64,000 bases of DNA from Stappia taiwanensis. GTDB taxonomy: Bacteria > Pseudomonadota > Alphaproteobacteria > Rhizobiales > Stappiaceae. The translations under genes were made by a program, and so were the position numbers. The stretch covers positions 558,001-622,000 of the forward strand of contig NZ_BMCR01000001.1 of assembly GCF_014635285.1 (NCBI RefSeq), given 5' to 3'. The first letter of the stretch is position 1; every line of letters starts with the position of its first letter. Of the stretch, positions 28,385 through 39,479 are shown piece by piece. Under the pieces are notes generated by a model. That model saw only the letters and a program-made list of their open reading frames with translations, searched no databases and was not told the origin of the DNA.

Positions 28385-28795
28385 TCAAACCTGTTCGAGC
28401 TCCACAAGGGTGCCGTTGAAGTCCTTCGGATGCAGGAACAGGATCGGCTTGCCATGAGCGCCGATCTTCGGCTCGCCAGTGCCGAGCACACGCGCCCCTT
28501 TTGCCTTCAGTTGATCGCGGGCGGCGTAGATATCCTCCACCTCATAGCAGATATGATGGATACCACCGGCGGGATTGCGCTCCAGGAAAGCGGCGATCGG
28601 CGAGGTTTCGTCCAGCGGCTCCAACAACTCGATCTTGGTGTTGGGCAACTCGACGAACACCACGGTCACGCCGTGATCGGGCTCGCGCTGGGGCGGCGAC
28701 ACCTGGGCGCCTAGGGTATCGCGATACATATCGCTGGCCACCGTCAGGTCCGGCACAGCGATGGCAACGTGGTTCAAGCGTCCGATCATCGTCAA
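28385..28795 (-). CDS. mce: Methylmalonyl-CoA epimerase
   Basis: A 136-residue glyoxalase-fold enzyme that interconverts the 2R and 2S epimers of methylmalonyl-CoA in propionyl-CoA catabolism. Metal-binding residues are visible: His in RLNHVAIAV near residue 8, His in GIHHICYEV near 80, and Glu in GTLVELEQV at the C-terminus. Length is normal. The mutase is not in the window. It follows rnj in the tail of the nuo cluster. Confidence 0.93.
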   Translation of the reverse strand: MTMIGRLNHVAIAVPDLTVASDMYRDTLGAQVSPPQREPDHGVTVVFVELPNTKIELLEPLDETSPIAAFLERNPAGGIHHICYEVEDIYAARDQLKAKGARVLGTGEPKIGAHGKPILFLHPKDFNGTLVELEQV

Positions 28796-28978
28796 GGTCT
28801 CCCGCTACCAGAGCGCTTCCAGCGAAAGTCATCTCGCAAGAAAAGGCTCCACCTCTTTGATTCATAATCGGGTTCTTGTCCGAAATCCGCGCAAGGCTTC
28901 GGGAACCCGCTTCAGCCAAACGAAACGTCCCACCGGGGCCGTGCAACCGGAACTCCGGCGGCTCCCCCCCGGCATGTG

Positions 28979-30646
28979 CTAAACCCGCATCACCAGAGCC
29001 TGCGTCAGCGGCTTCTTGCCCCAGCACTCACGAACAGCCGCCCGGGCCGCGCGACGTGCCGCCTCGGCGACAAGCCCATCGTCTTTGCGCCGGTTCTTCG
29101 GAATGCTCTCGAGTGCGTCGATCACCTCATCGATGACAATATCTTCCATGTCATCGCCCTCCTCGTCCACCTCGGGCAGGCCGAACAGCGCCACCTGGGG
29201 CTCGCCAATCAGCGCACCCTTGGCGTCGACCACGACTGACACCACCACCGATCCGGCAAAGGACAGCTTCCGGCGTTCATTGACACCGGTTTCCTCCGGG
29301 TCGCCCAGCATCAGGCCATCCTTGACCAGGATGCCGCAGGCGATCTCATCGAGCCGCTTCAGCTTGCCCGGAGCCAGCCGCACAATGTCCCCATTGCGGG
29401 CGATCAGCGTATCGGAGATACCATGATCGCGCGCCAAATCGCGCTGCGCCCGCAGATGCATCGCTTCGCCATGCGCCGGGATCAGCGCCTGCGGTTGAAG
29501 CAGATCGTAAAGCCGGGTCAACTCACCGCGCCGCGGATGCCCGGACACATGCACCAGCGCATCCCGGTCGGTTACGATCTCCACGCGAGCTTCCGCCAGC
29601 TTGTTGATGATCGCATTCACCGCCTTTTCGTTGCCGGGAATCGTGCGTGAGGAAAACACCACCATATCGCCGCGCGACAGGGCGACATTGCGATGATCGC
29701 CAGCTGCGATCCGCGCCAGCGCCGCCCGTTCCTCGCCCTGGCTGCCAGTGACCAGCAACACCACCTTCTCCGGCGGCAGGTAACCATAGGCATCTTCCGA
29801 CAGGAAGGCCGGGAGATCGTCCAGATAGCCGAGTTCGCCGGCCACATCGATCACCCGATGCATCGACCGGCCCATCACCACCACATCGCGCTCGCACGCT
29901 TTTGCCGCCAGAGCGATGGAGCGGATCCGCGCCACATTCGAGGCAAAGGTGGCAATTGCCACCCGGCGCTTGGCGCCGCGAATGACATTGGCCAGTTCAG
30001 CAGCGACATCCGCCTCGCTGGGGCTAACGCCATCGCGCACCGCATTGGTGGAATCGCAGATCAGCGCTGTGACCCCTTCCCGGCCGATCTCCGCCAGCCG
30101 GTCGATGTCAATCGGCTTGCCGACGCCCGGCGTCGGGTCGATTTTCCAATCGCCGGAATGCACCACGGTGCCGGCGGGCGTACGAATCGCGAGGGCGCAA
30201 GGTTCGGGAATGGAATGGGACATTGCCACCATTTCCACCTCGAAGGGTCCGAGCGCGATGCGCCCGCCCTGTTCCACCACATGCACCGGCATCTCCGGCG
30301 CCCCCGGCTCGCTCTCGCGCTTGGCCGCCAGCAACCCTGCGGTGAACGGCGTCATGTACAGCGGCGCCTGAAGTTTCGGCCACAGATGCACCAGGGCCCC
30401 ATAGTGGTCTTCATGGGCATGGGTGATGACGATACCTTCCAGCCGCCCGCGCTGCTCTTCGATGAAGCTGGTATCCGGCACGACCACATCGACACCGGGC
30501 AAATCGGACCCGGCGAAGGTCACGCCGCAGTCGACCATCAGCCAGCGGCGATCATGTTCGGGACCATAGCCGTAAAGGGCCATGTTCATACCGATCTCGC
30601 CAAGCCCGCCAAGTGCGACGAACACGAGCTCGTTCTCGCTCGTCAT
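28979..30646 (-). CDS. rnj: Ribonuclease J
   Basis: A 555-residue metallo-beta-lactamase/beta-CASP ribonuclease for mRNA turnover and rRNA maturation. The zinc motif HAHEDHYGAL is near residue 75, LMVDCGVTFAGSDLPGVD precedes it, and VVHSGDWKID, ALICDSTNAV and VHVSGHPRRGEL mark the lactamase and beta-CASP parts. Length is that of a typical RNase J. The ATG overlaps the birA stop by 4 bases (ATGA), indicating coupling. Alphaproteobacteria commonly have RNase J beside birA and nuo. Confidence 0.95.
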   Translation of the reverse strand: MTSENELVFVALGGLGEIGMNMALYGYGPEHDRRWLMVDCGVTFAGSDLPGVDVVVPDTSFIEEQRGRLEGIVITHAHEDHYGALVHLWPKLQAPLYMTPFTAGLLAAKRESEPGAPEMPVHVVEQGGRIALGPFEVEMVAMSHSIPEPCALAIRTPAGTVVHSGDWKIDPTPGVGKPIDIDRLAEIGREGVTALICDSTNAVRDGVSPSEADVAAELANVIRGAKRRVAIATFASNVARIRSIALAAKACERDVVVMGRSMHRVIDVAGELGYLDDLPAFLSEDAYGYLPPEKVVLLVTGSQGEERAALARIAAGDHRNVALSRGDMVVFSSRTIPGNEKAVNAIINKLAEARVEIVTDRDALVHVSGHPRRGELTRLYDLLQPQALIPAHGEAMHLRAQRDLARDHGISDTLIARNGDIVRLAPGKLKRLDEIACGILVKDGLMLGDPEETGVNERRKLSFAGSVVVSVVVDAKGALIGEPQVALFGLPEVDEEGDDMEDIVIDEVIDALESIPKNRRKDDGLVAEAARRAARAAVRECWGKKPLTQALVMRV

Positions 30647-31461
30647 AAAGAAACTCCTGTCTGGCCGCCGGAGCGGCCCGTCTCTGATTCAACATGCGGG
30701 AAAAACACGTCTCCCGCGGAAATAACTCGGTTCGCCCCATCTTCGCCGCGCAGCAGCAGCCGGCCCTCGTCGTCAAGTCCGACGAACACCCCCTCAAGCT
30801 CCCGGTCGGCAAGCCGCACCCGGATCGGACGGCCGATGCCGGTCGCCCGGCCGCGCCAGTCATCCAGAACGGCGGAAAACGGCTCGCGCCGCCACCGATC
30901 AAGCTGTGTCGCCATCGCTTGGTTCAGCGCCCGGTAGGCTGCCTCGGGCTGCACCGGATAGCCAAGCCCGGCGAGATCCGCCGTTGGGTAACCGGGCAGG
31001 TCCGGATGATGGGCGAGGTTGAGCCCGAAACCGCAAACCACCGCCCGGCGCCCATCAGGCCCGGTCGACGCCTCGATCAGGATACCGGAAATCTTCCGCC
31101 CGCCGATGAGCAAATCATTCGGCCATTTGAGCTGAGCGAGATGATAGGCGGAACACATATGGTCCACCGCATGCGCAAGCGCAAGCGCGGCGACAATCGG
31201 CAATTGCGCCAGCCGCTCCGGCGTCGCCGGATCAATCAGCAGCAGCGATGCATAAAGATTGCCCGGTTCGGACACCCAGGCCCGCGCCCGGCGTCCCCGC
31301 CCGGCGGTTTGCCGCCGGGCAACAATCCAGAGATTGCCCTCGTCCCCATTCGCGGCAGCTTCAAGCGCCACCGCGTTGGTCGAGGAGACATCCGAAAAGG
31401 CGGCGACCCGAAAGCCGCCCGCCTCCGGATGCGTGCGCCCGTCGAAAACCAGGGCGCTCAG
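30643..31461 (-). CDS. birA: Biotin--[acetyl-CoA-carboxylase] ligase, apparent CTG start
   Basis: A 272-residue biotin protein ligase that activates biotin and attaches it to carboxyl carrier protein. Conserved elements: SSTN near residue 29, [10 protein letters not shown] with the RGRxGR-like loop, [28 protein letters not shown] and GFGLNL. It has no N-terminal HTH, so it is a monofunctional ligase. The only ATG/GTG/TTG in the open frame, GTG 31371, would remove the SSTN segment. CTG 31461 overlaps the nuoN stop as CTGA, the same geometry as ATGA coupling, and restores the full fold, so it is taken as the start. The stop overlaps rnj. Confidence 0.85.
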   Translation of the reverse strand: MSALVFDGRTHPEAGGFRVAAFSDVSSTNAVALEAAANGDEGNLWIVARRQTAGRGRRARAWVSEPGNLYASLLLIDPATPERLAQLPIVAALALAHAVDHMCSAYHLAQLKWPNDLLIGGRKISGILIEASTGPDGRRAVVCGFGLNLAHHPDLPGYPTADLAGLGYPVQPEAAYRALNQAMATQLDRWRREPFSAVLDDWRGRATGIGRPIRVRLADRELEGVFVGLDDEGRLLLRGEDGANRVISAGDVFFPHVESETGRSGGQTGVSL

Positions 31462-32912
31462 AACAGCGTCCCGGCCGCCGCGCCGGCCAGTTCAACCACC
31501 GGCCCGGCGAAGACGATGAACAGCAGCACGAACGCCGTCGAAAGCCCAAGGGTGAACTTCAGCTCCGCCGGCATTGGCAGGAAGGCCGGTGCCGGCTCGT
31601 CGAAGAACATCACCTTGACGATCCGCAGGTAATAATAGGCACCCACCACCGAGGTCAGCACGCCGATCACAGCCAGCGGGTAAAGCCCGGCCTCGACCGC
31701 CGCCAGGAACACGTAGAACTTGGCGAAGAAGCCGACGAACGGCGGGATACCGGCCAGCGAGAACATGATCACCGCCAGGAGCACGGCCATCGGCAGGTTG
31801 GTCCGCGACAGGCCGGCCAGATCGGAGATGTCCTCGACCATGCCTTCCTTGCGCCGCATCGACAGGATGCAGGCAAACGCGCCAAGGGTCATCGCCAGAT
31901 AGGCGGTCATGTAGATCATGACCCCTTCGACACCCTGCTGCGACCCGGCGGCCAGACCCACCAGCGCAAAGCCCATGTGACCGATGGAGGAATAGGCCAT
32001 CAGCCGCTTGATGTTGCGCTGACCGATCGCGGCGAAGGCACCGAGCGCCATCGAGGCAATGGAGATGAAGACGATGATCTGCTGCCAGTCACGGGTCACC
32101 GGTTCGAAGGCGTCGAACACGATCCGCACCAGCATGCCCATGGCAGCGATCTTCGGCGCGGCCGCGAAGAACGCGGTCACCGGCGTCGGCGCGCCCTCAT
32201 AGACATCCGGCGCCCACATGTGGAACGGCACGGCGGAAATCTTGAAGGCGATACCGGCAAGGATGAACACCAGGCCGAACACGAGACCAATGGAAGCGCC
32301 GCCTTCTTGGGTGAGCGCGGTGGCAATCGGGCCGAATCCGGTCTGACCGGTGAAGCCATAGACCAGCGACATGCCATAGAGCAGCATGCCGGAGGACACC
32401 GCACCGAGCACGAAATACTTGAGGCCCGCCTCGGTCGAGCGCGTGCTGTCCCGATTGAACGCGGCAATCACGTAGAGGGCGAGCGACTGCAGTTCGAGCC
32501 CGAGATACAGCGTGATCATGTCGTTCGCCGACAGCATCATCAGCATGCCGAGCGTCGCCAGCAGGATCAGCACCGGATACTCGAAGCGCTCGAAGTTGGC
32601 GTTCCGGGCATAGGCCACCGACATGGCGATGGCAAAGCCGGACCCGATCAGCGTCAGCACCTTCAGGTAGCGGGCGAACCCGTCCAGCACGAAGGCACCG
32701 TCGAAGGTCGTTTCATTAACGATGCCGAATTCAACCGGTAGCAGCAGCGGCAACGCCGCCACCGCAAGAACCGCCACCGCCAGCGCGGTGACATAGGGCG
32801 TGATCCGCCGCTCGCCGAACACGCCGAGCATCAGGAGAAACAGCGCACCTGCCGCCAGAAGCAGCTCCGGCAGTGCCGGCATCAGGTCCGGGAGTTGAGT
32901 GTAAGCTTGCAT
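31458..32912 (-). CDS. nuoN: NADH-quinone oxidoreductase subunit N
   Basis: A 484-residue antiporter-like membrane subunit of complex I with about 14 helices. It is recognised by [58 protein letters not shown] and [15 protein letters not shown]. The Lys and Glu residues in these helices form the proton path. It is the last subunit gene of the nuo operon, and its TGA overlaps the birA CTG start. Confidence 0.96.
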   Translation of the reverse strand: MQAYTQLPDLMPALPELLLAAGALFLLMLGVFGERRITPYVTALAVAVLAVAALPLLLPVEFGIVNETTFDGAFVLDGFARYLKVLTLIGSGFAIAMSVAYARNANFERFEYPVLILLATLGMLMMLSANDMITLYLGLELQSLALYVIAAFNRDSTRSTEAGLKYFVLGAVSSGMLLYGMSLVYGFTGQTGFGPIATALTQEGGASIGLVFGLVFILAGIAFKISAVPFHMWAPDVYEGAPTPVTAFFAAAPKIAAMGMLVRIVFDAFEPVTRDWQQIIVFISIASMALGAFAAIGQRNIKRLMAYSSIGHMGFALVGLAAGSQQGVEGVMIYMTAYLAMTLGAFACILSMRRKEGMVEDISDLAGLSRTNLPMAVLLAVIMFSLAGIPPFVGFFAKFYVFLAAVEAGLYPLAVIGVLTSVVGAYYYLRIVKVMFFDEPAPAFLPMPAELKFTLGLSTAFVLLFIVFAGPVVELAGAAAGTLF

Positions 32913-32938
32913 GGCGTCTTTTCTCGTCCTCGGCAGCG

Positions 32939-34450
32939 TCAGTGCGCCAACATGGCGGTCTGTTGCGCCGCCTCGAGCGCGGCGTGGTAATTGGCGAGAA
33001 GGGCATCCACCGATGCGGCCGTGACGTCAAACACGGGCGCGGGGTAGAAGCCGAAGAAGATGGTGAGAATGATCAAGGGCACCAGGATCACCCGCTCACG
33101 GACGCTGAGATCCATGATCGACTTCAGGCTCTCCTTGTCCAGCGCGCCGAACACCACCCGCTTGTACAGGTACAGCGCATAGGCGGCGGAGAAGATCACC
33201 CCGAGCGTGGCCATCAGCGCCACCCAGGTGTTGACCTGGAACGCGCCCATCAGCGTCAGGAACTCGCCGACGAAGCCGCTGGTGCCCGGCAGACCGACGT
33301 TCGCCATGGTGAAGATCATGAACGCGACTGCGTAGAACGGCATCCGGTTCACAAGGCCGCCATAAGCGGAGATGTCGCGGGTGTGCATCCGGTCGTAGAT
33401 CACGCCGACGCACAGGAACAGCGCGCCCGAGACGATGCCGTGCGACAGCATCTGGAACAGCGCACCCTGCACGCCCTGCTCGGTCATCGTGAAGATGCCC
33501 ATCGTCACGTAGCCCATATGGGCGACCGAGGAATAGGCGATCAGCTTCTTGATGTCTTCCTGGGCCAGCGCCACCAGCGAGGTGTAGACGATGGCCACCA
33601 CCGAAAGGGTGAAGACAAAGGGCGCGAACATTTCGCTGGCCAGCGGGAACATCGGCAGCGAAAAGCGCAGGAAGCCGTACCCGCCCATCTTCAGCAGGAT
33701 CGCCGCCAGGATCACCGAACCTGCGGTCGGGGCCTCCACGTGCGCATCCGGCAGCCAGGTATGCACCGGCCACATCGGCATCTTGACCGCGAAGCTGGCA
33801 AAGAAAGCCAGCCACAGCCAGGTCTGCATCCCGGCCGGGAAGTCATGCGCCATCAGCGTCGGAATGTCGGTGGTGCCAGCGTCCCAGTACATCGCCATCA
33901 GAGCGATCAGCATCAGCACCGAGCCGAGCAGCGTGTACAGGAAGAACTTGTAGCTGGCATACACCCGCCGTTTGCCGCCCCACACACCGATGATCAGGAA
34001 CATCGGAATGAGGCCCGCCTCGAAGAACACGTAGAACATCACCAGATCGAGCGCGCAGAACACGCCGATCATCAGCGTTTCCAGCACGAGGAAGGCGATC
34101 ATGTACTCCTTCACCCGGTTCTGGATGCTGTTCCAGCTGGCCAGGATGCAGAAGGGCATCAGGAAGGTGGTAAGAATGACGAACAGCATTGAAATGCCGT
34201 CGACACCCATGCGGTAGCCGATGCTGCCGCCGAGCCACGCTTCGCTTTCCTCGAACTGGAAGCCCGGGTTCTGCGGGTCGAACCCGCCCCAGATGAATAG
34301 CGAGATCACGAAGGTGAAGACGGTGGTGATCAGGGCCACCCGCCGCATGTTGTCCTTGGCGCCATCGTCATCGCCGCGAACCAGCAGGATGAAGAAGACA
34401 CCGACCAGAGGCAGGAAGGTGGTGATGGAAAGAAGCGGCCAGTTGCTCAT
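32939..34450 (-). CDS. nuoM: NADH-quinone oxidoreductase subunit M
   Basis: A 503-residue antiporter-like proton-pumping subunit. ATG 34450 ([19 protein letters not shown]) shares a base with the nuoL stop (TGATG). Family markers: [54 protein letters not shown] and [15 protein letters not shown]. An in-frame extension to 34657 is antisense-like and rejected. Confidence 0.97.
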   Translation of the reverse strand: MSNWPLLSITTFLPLVGVFFILLVRGDDDGAKDNMRRVALITTVFTFVISLFIWGGFDPQNPGFQFEESEAWLGGSIGYRMGVDGISMLFVILTTFLMPFCILASWNSIQNRVKEYMIAFLVLETLMIGVFCALDLVMFYVFFEAGLIPMFLIIGVWGGKRRVYASYKFFLYTLLGSVLMLIALMAMYWDAGTTDIPTLMAHDFPAGMQTWLWLAFFASFAVKMPMWPVHTWLPDAHVEAPTAGSVILAAILLKMGGYGFLRFSLPMFPLASEMFAPFVFTLSVVAIVYTSLVALAQEDIKKLIAYSSVAHMGYVTMGIFTMTEQGVQGALFQMLSHGIVSGALFLCVGVIYDRMHTRDISAYGGLVNRMPFYAVAFMIFTMANVGLPGTSGFVGEFLTLMGAFQVNTWVALMATLGVIFSAAYALYLYKRVVFGALDKESLKSIMDLSVRERVILVPLIILTIFFGFYPAPVFDVTAASVDALLANYHAALEAAQQTAMLAH

Positions 34451-36411
34451 CAGTGAGCGCCCCCGACGGAGAACATGGACCAGGTGACCAGCGCGGCAAC
34501 GCCGATCAGCATGGCAAAGGCATAGTGATAAAGGTAGCCGGTCTGAAGCCGGACAACCCAGCTGGTGACATTCTGCACGCGGGCGGCAACGCCGTCCGGC
34601 CCCATGCCGTCGATGATCGCGCCATCGCCCTTCTTCCACAGCTGCCGGCCGATCCACATGGCGGGCCGCACGAAGATCGCGTCATACAGCTCGTCGAAGT
34701 ACCACTTGTTGAGCAGGAACTGGTAGAGCCCGTCATGGCGCTCCGCCAGCCGCCGCGGAATGTCCGGCGAGCGGATGTAGAAGATCCAGGCCACGATGAA
34801 GCCGCCAAGCATCATCACGAACGGCGAGGCCTTCACCCACAGCGGCACTTCATGAATGTCGTGCAGGATGTGGTTCTCAGCGGAGGTGAACAGCGCGCCC
34901 TTCCAGAAGGCCTCATACCCTTCGCCCATGAACACCCCGGCGAAGATCAGACCGGCGAACAGAGCGCCAGCGGCCAGGATCATCAGCGGCACGGTCATCA
35001 CCAGCGGGCTTTCATGCACGTGCTTCATCACGTCCACCGAGGCGCGCGGCTTGCCATGGAAGGTCATGAACGCCAGACGCCAGGAGTAGAAGGAGGTCAG
35101 CGCGGCGGCTGCGACCGTCAGCCAGAAGCCATAATGGGCAAAGGCGTTGTGGCCCACATAGGCGGCCTCGATGATGCCGTCCTTGGAAAAGAACCCGGCG
35201 GTCAGCGGGAAGCCGGTCAGCGCCAGCGTGCCGATAACCATCATCCAGTAAGTGATCGGAATATGCTTCCGGAGCCCACCCATCTTGCGCATGTCCTGCT
35301 CATCGGACACCGCGTGGATCACGGAGCCGGCACCAAGGAACAACAGCGCCTTGAAGAAGGCGTGGGTGAACAGGTGGAAGACGGCGATCGAGTAGGCCCC
35401 GACACCGAGTGCCACGAACATGTAGCCGAGCTGCGAGCACGTGGAATAGGCGATCACCCGCTTGATGTCGTTCTGCACCAGGCCGACGGTCGCGGCGAAG
35501 AACGCCGTGGTTGCACCGAAGAAGGTGACGACGGTCAGCGCATCCGGCGACAGCTCGAACAGCGGCGACATGCGCGCCACCATGAACACGCCGGCGGTGA
35601 CCATCGTCGCCGCGTGGATCAGCGCGGAGACCGGCGTCGGGCCTTCCATCGCATCCGGCAGCCAGGTGTGCAGCAGGAACTGAGCCGACTTGCCCATGGC
35701 TCCCATGAACAGCAGCAGGCAAACGGCGGTGAGCGCACCCTGCTGGGTCAGCTCGTAGCCGAGGAAGTTCAGCACCACAGCCGGCTCGGCTTCCACGAAG
35801 CCCTTCGCGTTGGCGAAGATCGTGTCGTAATCGGTGGACGTGAACAGGTAGAAGATGCCAAAGATGCCGAGCAGGAAGCCGAAGTCACCGACACGGTTGA
35901 CGACGAAGGCCTTCATCGCCGCCGCATTGGCGGAGGGCTTCTTGTACCAAAAGCCGATCAGCAGGTAGGAGGCAAGGCCCACGCCTTCCCAGCCAAAGAA
36001 CATCTGCAGCAGGTTGTCCGACGTCACCAGCATCAGCATGGCGAAGGTGAACAGCGACAGATAGGCGAAGAACCGCGGCCGGTGCGGATCGTGATGCATG
36101 TAGCCGATGGAATAGACATGCACCAGCGCCGAGACAGTGTTGACCACCACCAGCATCACCGCCGTGAGCGTGTCGACCCGAATGGTCCAGTCGACGCTCA
36201 GCGGTCCGGATTCCATCCAGCGGAACACGGTCTCGCGGACCACGGCACCATCGCCGTAGCCGATGGTGAAGAAGGCCACCCAAGACAGCACCGCGGCGAT
36301 GATCAGGAACCCGGAAGTGACATATTCGCTGGCCTTGGCGCCGATGGCCCGGCCAAACAGTCCCGCGATCAGAAAGCCGATCAGCGGAAGAAAGACGATA
36401 GCCTGGTACAT
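34450..36411 (-). CDS. nuoL: NADH-quinone oxidoreductase subunit L
   Basis: A 653-residue antiporter-like subunit with the long lateral helix at its C-terminus. Motifs: [58 protein letters not shown] and [19 protein letters not shown]. It is the outermost proton-pumping subunit. Length is normal. It starts 7 bp after the nuoK stop. Confidence 0.97.
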   Translation of the reverse strand: MYQAIVFLPLIGFLIAGLFGRAIGAKASEYVTSGFLIIAAVLSWVAFFTIGYGDGAVVRETVFRWMESGPLSVDWTIRVDTLTAVMLVVVNTVSALVHVYSIGYMHHDPHRPRFFAYLSLFTFAMLMLVTSDNLLQMFFGWEGVGLASYLLIGFWYKKPSANAAAMKAFVVNRVGDFGFLLGIFGIFYLFTSTDYDTIFANAKGFVEAEPAVVLNFLGYELTQQGALTAVCLLLFMGAMGKSAQFLLHTWLPDAMEGPTPVSALIHAATMVTAGVFMVARMSPLFELSPDALTVVTFFGATTAFFAATVGLVQNDIKRVIAYSTCSQLGYMFVALGVGAYSIAVFHLFTHAFFKALLFLGAGSVIHAVSDEQDMRKMGGLRKHIPITYWMMVIGTLALTGFPLTAGFFSKDGIIEAAYVGHNAFAHYGFWLTVAAAALTSFYSWRLAFMTFHGKPRASVDVMKHVHESPLVMTVPLMILAAGALFAGLIFAGVFMGEGYEAFWKGALFTSAENHILHDIHEVPLWVKASPFVMMLGGFIVAWIFYIRSPDIPRRLAERHDGLYQFLLNKWYFDELYDAIFVRPAMWIGRQLWKKGDGAIIDGMGPDGVAARVQNVTSWVVRLQTGYLYHYAFAMLIGVAALVTWSMFSVGGAH

Positions 36412-36418
36412 CGTGCCC

Positions 36419-36727
36419 TCAGCCCTTCATCATGTTGACGTCTTCAACCGCGATCGAACCACGGTTGCGGTAGAACACGACCAGAATGGCAAGTCCGATC
36501 GCCGCTTCGGCAGCCGCCACGGTGAGAACCAGCAGTGCGAACACCTGGCCGACCAGATCGCCGAGGAAGGAGGAGAAGGCCACCAGGTTGATGTTCACCG
36601 CCAGCATCAACAGCTCGACCGACATCAGGATGATGATCACGTTCTTCCGGTTCAGGAAGATCCCGAAAATTCCGATCGTGAACAAAATCGCGGCGACCGA
36701 CAGGTAGTGTGACAGACCGATTTCCAT
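36419..36727 (-). CDS. nuoK: NADH-quinone oxidoreductase subunit K
   Basis: A 102-residue, three-helix subunit. It shows [39 protein letters not shown] with the conserved Glu near 36, and a second Glu in [14 protein letters not shown] near 72, both on the proton route. Unlike the rest of the operon it is separated from nuoJ by 195 bp. Confidence 0.97.
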   Translation of the reverse strand: MEIGLSHYLSVAAILFTIGIFGIFLNRKNVIIILMSVELLMLAVNINLVAFSSFLGDLVGQVFALLVLTVAAAEAAIGLAILVVFYRNRGSIAVEDVNMMKG

Positions 36728-36922
36728 GGGCGCCTCGCAATGCTCCCCAACATGACCAGCCCCGTTCGATCGGCCCGGCTGGGCCCCGAACGGACGACTG
36801 CTTTCAAACTCGACGAAGGTCCCGGCCTGCCGGCAGACGGCGACCGATGACCCTTGATGATCCTCAACATACCGGCACCGCCGAAAGGCCGGCGCCGGTA
36901 CGGTAACCTCAGGCGGGACCCG
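36728..36922 (-). promoter_or_regulatory. nuoJ-nuoK gap with two hairpins
   Basis: The largest gap within the nuo cluster. Two stems are visible: CGTTCG...GGCCC/GGGCC...CGAACG at 36763-36792 and TACCGGC/GCCGGTA at 36870-36900 with inner pairing. Neither is followed by a T-run, so mRNA processing or stabilisation is more likely than termination. No coding frame is convincing. Confidence 0.45.
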
Positions 36923-37537
36923 TTAGATCCCCTTGCCCGTTTCGACCTTGCGCACCTCGACCGCCGCCTCGCGGGTCCGGCCGACCTGCGTCGCGATATT
37001 CTGGCGCTTCACCCCGGGCTTGTGCCGGAGCGTCAGCACGATCGACCCGATCATCGCCACCAGAAGCACCAAGCCGGCCATCTGGAAGAACAGGATGTAG
37101 CGGGTGTAGATCAGCTCGCCGAGCGCGCGGATATTCGACACATCCGCAGCAGCCGGCGCCGGCGCGGGCAAGGTTCCGGCGAGATCGGGCGAAATCACCC
37201 AGGCGCCGAGACCGAGCAGCAGCTCCACCAGAAGCACGATGCCGACCAGCGCGCCGACCGGCAGATACTGGAGGAACCCCTGCCGCAACTCGACGAAATC
37301 CACATCCAGCATCATCACGACGAACAGGAACAGCACCATCACCGCGCCGACGTAGACGACGACGAGCAGCATGGCGAGGAACTCCGCGCCAATCAGGATG
37401 AACAGTCCCGCCGCGTTGAAGAACGCGAGGATCAGAAACAGCACCGAATGCACCGGATTGCGCGCGGCGATCACCATGAAGGCGGATGCCACGGCAATCG
37501 CCGCGAAGAGGTAGAAAAAGACGGCTTGCAGAACCAT
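36923..37537 (-). CDS. nuoJ: NADH-quinone oxidoreductase subunit J
   Basis: A 204-residue membrane subunit with five helices: VLQAVFFYLFAAIAVASAFM at the start, NPVHSVLFLILAFFNAAGLF, EFLAMLLVVVYVGAVMVLFL with the conserved acidic/aromatic pi-bulge region, and a fifth near 150-175. ATG 37537 is used; an in-frame GTG at 37558 would add seven residues not seen in relatives. The tail after 185 is polar. Confidence 0.95.
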   Translation of the reverse strand: MVLQAVFFYLFAAIAVASAFMVIAARNPVHSVLFLILAFFNAAGLFILIGAEFLAMLLVVVYVGAVMVLFLFVVMMLDVDFVELRQGFLQYLPVGALVGIVLLVELLLGLGAWVISPDLAGTLPAPAPAAADVSNIRALGELIYTRYILFFQMAGLVLLVAMIGSIVLTLRHKPGVKRQNIATQVGRTREAAVEVRKVETGKGI

Positions 37538-37637
37538 GTCTCGGATTGCCCCCGTCACCGTGTTGAGTGGCGCCGTGCCGCCAGCAGGATCGCTTGTGTC
37601 TTAGACCAGCGGCGATACGACGTCCACTCCCAGCGCC

Positions 37638-38126
37638 TTAGCGATAAGGCGCGTCCATGGCGATATTGTTTGCGATTTCCCGCTCCCAACGGTCTCCGTT
37701 GGCGAGCAGCTTTTCCTTGTCGTAGTAGAGTTCTTCGCGCGTTTCCGTCGCGAATTCGAAGTTCGGCCCTTCGACGATGGCATCCACCGGACAGGCTTCC
37801 TGACAGAAGCCGCAGTAGATGCACTTGACCATGTCAATGTCGTAACGGGTCGTGCGCCGCGTTCCGTCATTGCGACGCGGGCCCGCTTCGATGGTGATGG
37901 CCTGCGCCGGGCAGATCGCCTCGCACAGTTTGCAGGCGATGCAGCGTTCCTCACCGTTCGGATACCGCCGCAGCGCATGCTCGCCCCGGAAGCGTGGCGA
38001 CACCGGCCCCTTTTCGAAGGGGTAGTTGATCGTCGGCTTCGGCTTGAAGAAGTACCGCATCGCCAAGAAGAAGGCGGAGACGAACTCCTTCAGAAAGAGC
38101 GATTTGGCAGCCTGTTGCAGTGCCAT
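37638..38126 (-). CDS. nuoI: NADH-quinone oxidoreductase subunit I
   Basis: A 162-residue peripheral subunit with two 4Fe-4S clusters (N6a and N6b). The cysteine motifs are [12 protein letters not shown] near 62-73 and [12 protein letters not shown] near 101-112. An N-terminal amphipathic helix ([16 protein letters not shown]) anchors it to the membrane arm. ATG 38126 ([15 protein letters not shown]) is used; an extension to 38231 would overlap the neighbouring small gene. Confidence 0.97.
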   Translation of the reverse strand: MALQQAAKSLFLKEFVSAFFLAMRYFFKPKPTINYPFEKGPVSPRFRGEHALRRYPNGEERCIACKLCEAICPAQAITIEAGPRRNDGTRRTTRYDIDMVKCIYCGFCQEACPVDAIVEGPNFEFATETREELYYDKEKLLANGDRWEREIANNIAMDAPYR

Positions 38127-38155
38127 ATCATCAAGCCTCGTTCTTTCGTGTCCCC

Positions 38156-38392
38156 TCAGCCCACAAGCGAGTGGGCCGCAAGATAACCAATCACCGGAAA
38201 CCCGATGAGCGTGAGTGCCAGCAGAAGCCACCGCAAGGGCGCTTCATACCGGGCGAGCCATCCCTTGCGGCCCGCCCCCTGGCTGTTTTTCTCGGCGGCC
38301 CCCCGGAGGACGCCCACCATGATCTTGTAGTCGATCCACCCGATATAGAGCCCGAGGGCCGCGCCGATCAGTCCGGCGATCGAAATCGACAT
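38156..38392 (-). CDS. Small two-helix membrane protein inside the nuo operon
   Basis: A 78-residue protein with two predicted helices: [20 protein letters not shown] near 4-23 and [20 protein letters not shown] near 55-74, joined by a basic loop containing [18 protein letters not shown]. It lies between nuoH (25 bp upstream) and nuoI (29 bp downstream), on the same strand, so it is surely co-transcribed. I do not know a family. It could be an accessory complex I subunit or assembly factor; that is inference from place and topology. Confidence 0.7.
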   Translation of the reverse strand: MSISIAGLIGAALGLYIGWIDYKIMVGVLRGAAEKNSQGAGRKGWLARYEAPLRWLLLALTLIGFPVIGYLAAHSLVG

Positions 38393-38417
38393 GTTTTCTC
38401 CTGCGTCTCCGCTTGCC

Positions 38418-39467
38418 TCAGGGCGCCCAGCCGGTCGCCATCAGCACTGCGGCGACGACGAACACCATCGCCAGCGACAGCGGCAGAAACACCTTCCACC
38501 CGAGCCGCATCAACTGGTCGTAGCGGTAGCGCGGGACCATCGCCTTGACCATCGCGAACATGAAGAACACCAGAAGCGACTTCAGCAGGAACCAGACGAT
38601 GCCCGGGACCCAGGTGAACGGCGCCACATCCACCGGCGGCAGCCAGCCGCCCATGAACAGGATGGTGGTCAGCGAGCACATCAGCGCAATCGACACATAC
38701 TCACCCAGCATGAACATCATGTACGGGGTCGAGCCGTATTCGACCATGAAGCCGGCGACCAGCTCCGATTCCGCTTCCGCCAGATCGAACGGAGGACGGT
38801 TGGTTTCCGCCAGCGCCGAAATGAAGAAGATCACGAACATCGGGAACAACGGCAGCCAGTACCAGTTCAGGAAGGTCAGGAACGGCAGGCCGATGGCCGA
38901 GGCCAGCCCGGTCTCCTGAGCCCGCACGATCTCGCTGAGATTGAGCGAACCGGCACACAGCAGCACCGTGACGATGACGAAGCCGATGGACACCTCATAG
39001 GAGACCATCTGCGCCGCCGACCGCAGCGCCGACAGGAACGGGTACTTGGAGTTGGACGCCCAACCGCCAATGATGATGCCGTAAACGCCGAGCGAGGAAA
39101 TCGCCAGGATGAACAGGATGCCGACGTTGATGTCGGCGATCACCCAACCATCCGCCACCGGGATCACCGCCCAGCCGGCCAGGGCCAGCGTCACGGTCAC
39201 CAGCGGCGCCAGCAAGAACAGCGCCTTGTTCGACCCGGCCGGAATCACCGGCTCCTTCAGCACGAACTTCAAGAGGTCGGCAAAGGACTGCAGCAGCCCC
39301 CATGGCCCGACCACGTTCGGGCCGCGCCGGATCTGCACCGCCGCCCAGACCTTGCGATCTGCGTAAAGGATATAAGCCACGATCACCAGAAGCACGACGA
39401 GCAGAAGAACGCTCTGTGCCAGCATGATGACGAAGGGGAAAAGATAATCCGCCCAGAGGTCCGCCAT
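38418..39467 (-). CDS. nuoH: NADH-quinone oxidoreductase subunit H
   Basis: A 349-residue membrane subunit that contacts the quinone site. Eight or so helices include [22 protein letters not shown] split across the first loop, and [20 protein letters not shown] near 215-235, the conserved acidic loop. Length is normal. It starts 12 bp after nuoG. Confidence 0.97.
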   Translation of the reverse strand: MADLWADYLFPFVIMLAQSVLLLVVLLVIVAYILYADRKVWAAVQIRRGPNVVGPWGLLQSFADLLKFVLKEPVIPAGSNKALFLLAPLVTVTLALAGWAVIPVADGWVIADINVGILFILAISSLGVYGIIIGGWASNSKYPFLSALRSAAQMVSYEVSIGFVIVTVLLCAGSLNLSEIVRAQETGLASAIGLPFLTFLNWYWLPLFPMFVIFFISALAETNRPPFDLAEAESELVAGFMVEYGSTPYMMFMLGEYVSIALMCSLTTILFMGGWLPPVDVAPFTWVPGIVWFLLKSLLVFFMFAMVKAMVPRYRYDQLMRLGWKVFLPLSLAMVFVVAAVLMATGWAP

Positions 39468-39479
39468 GATTGTCCCCGT

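Noticed and set aside
31372-31457. birA starting at GTG 31371
   Set aside because: It would remove the SSTN motif needed for biotin binding; the CTG at 31461 gives the full domain.
34453-36438. Plus-strand open frame of 661 codons
   Set aside because: Antisense to nuoL.
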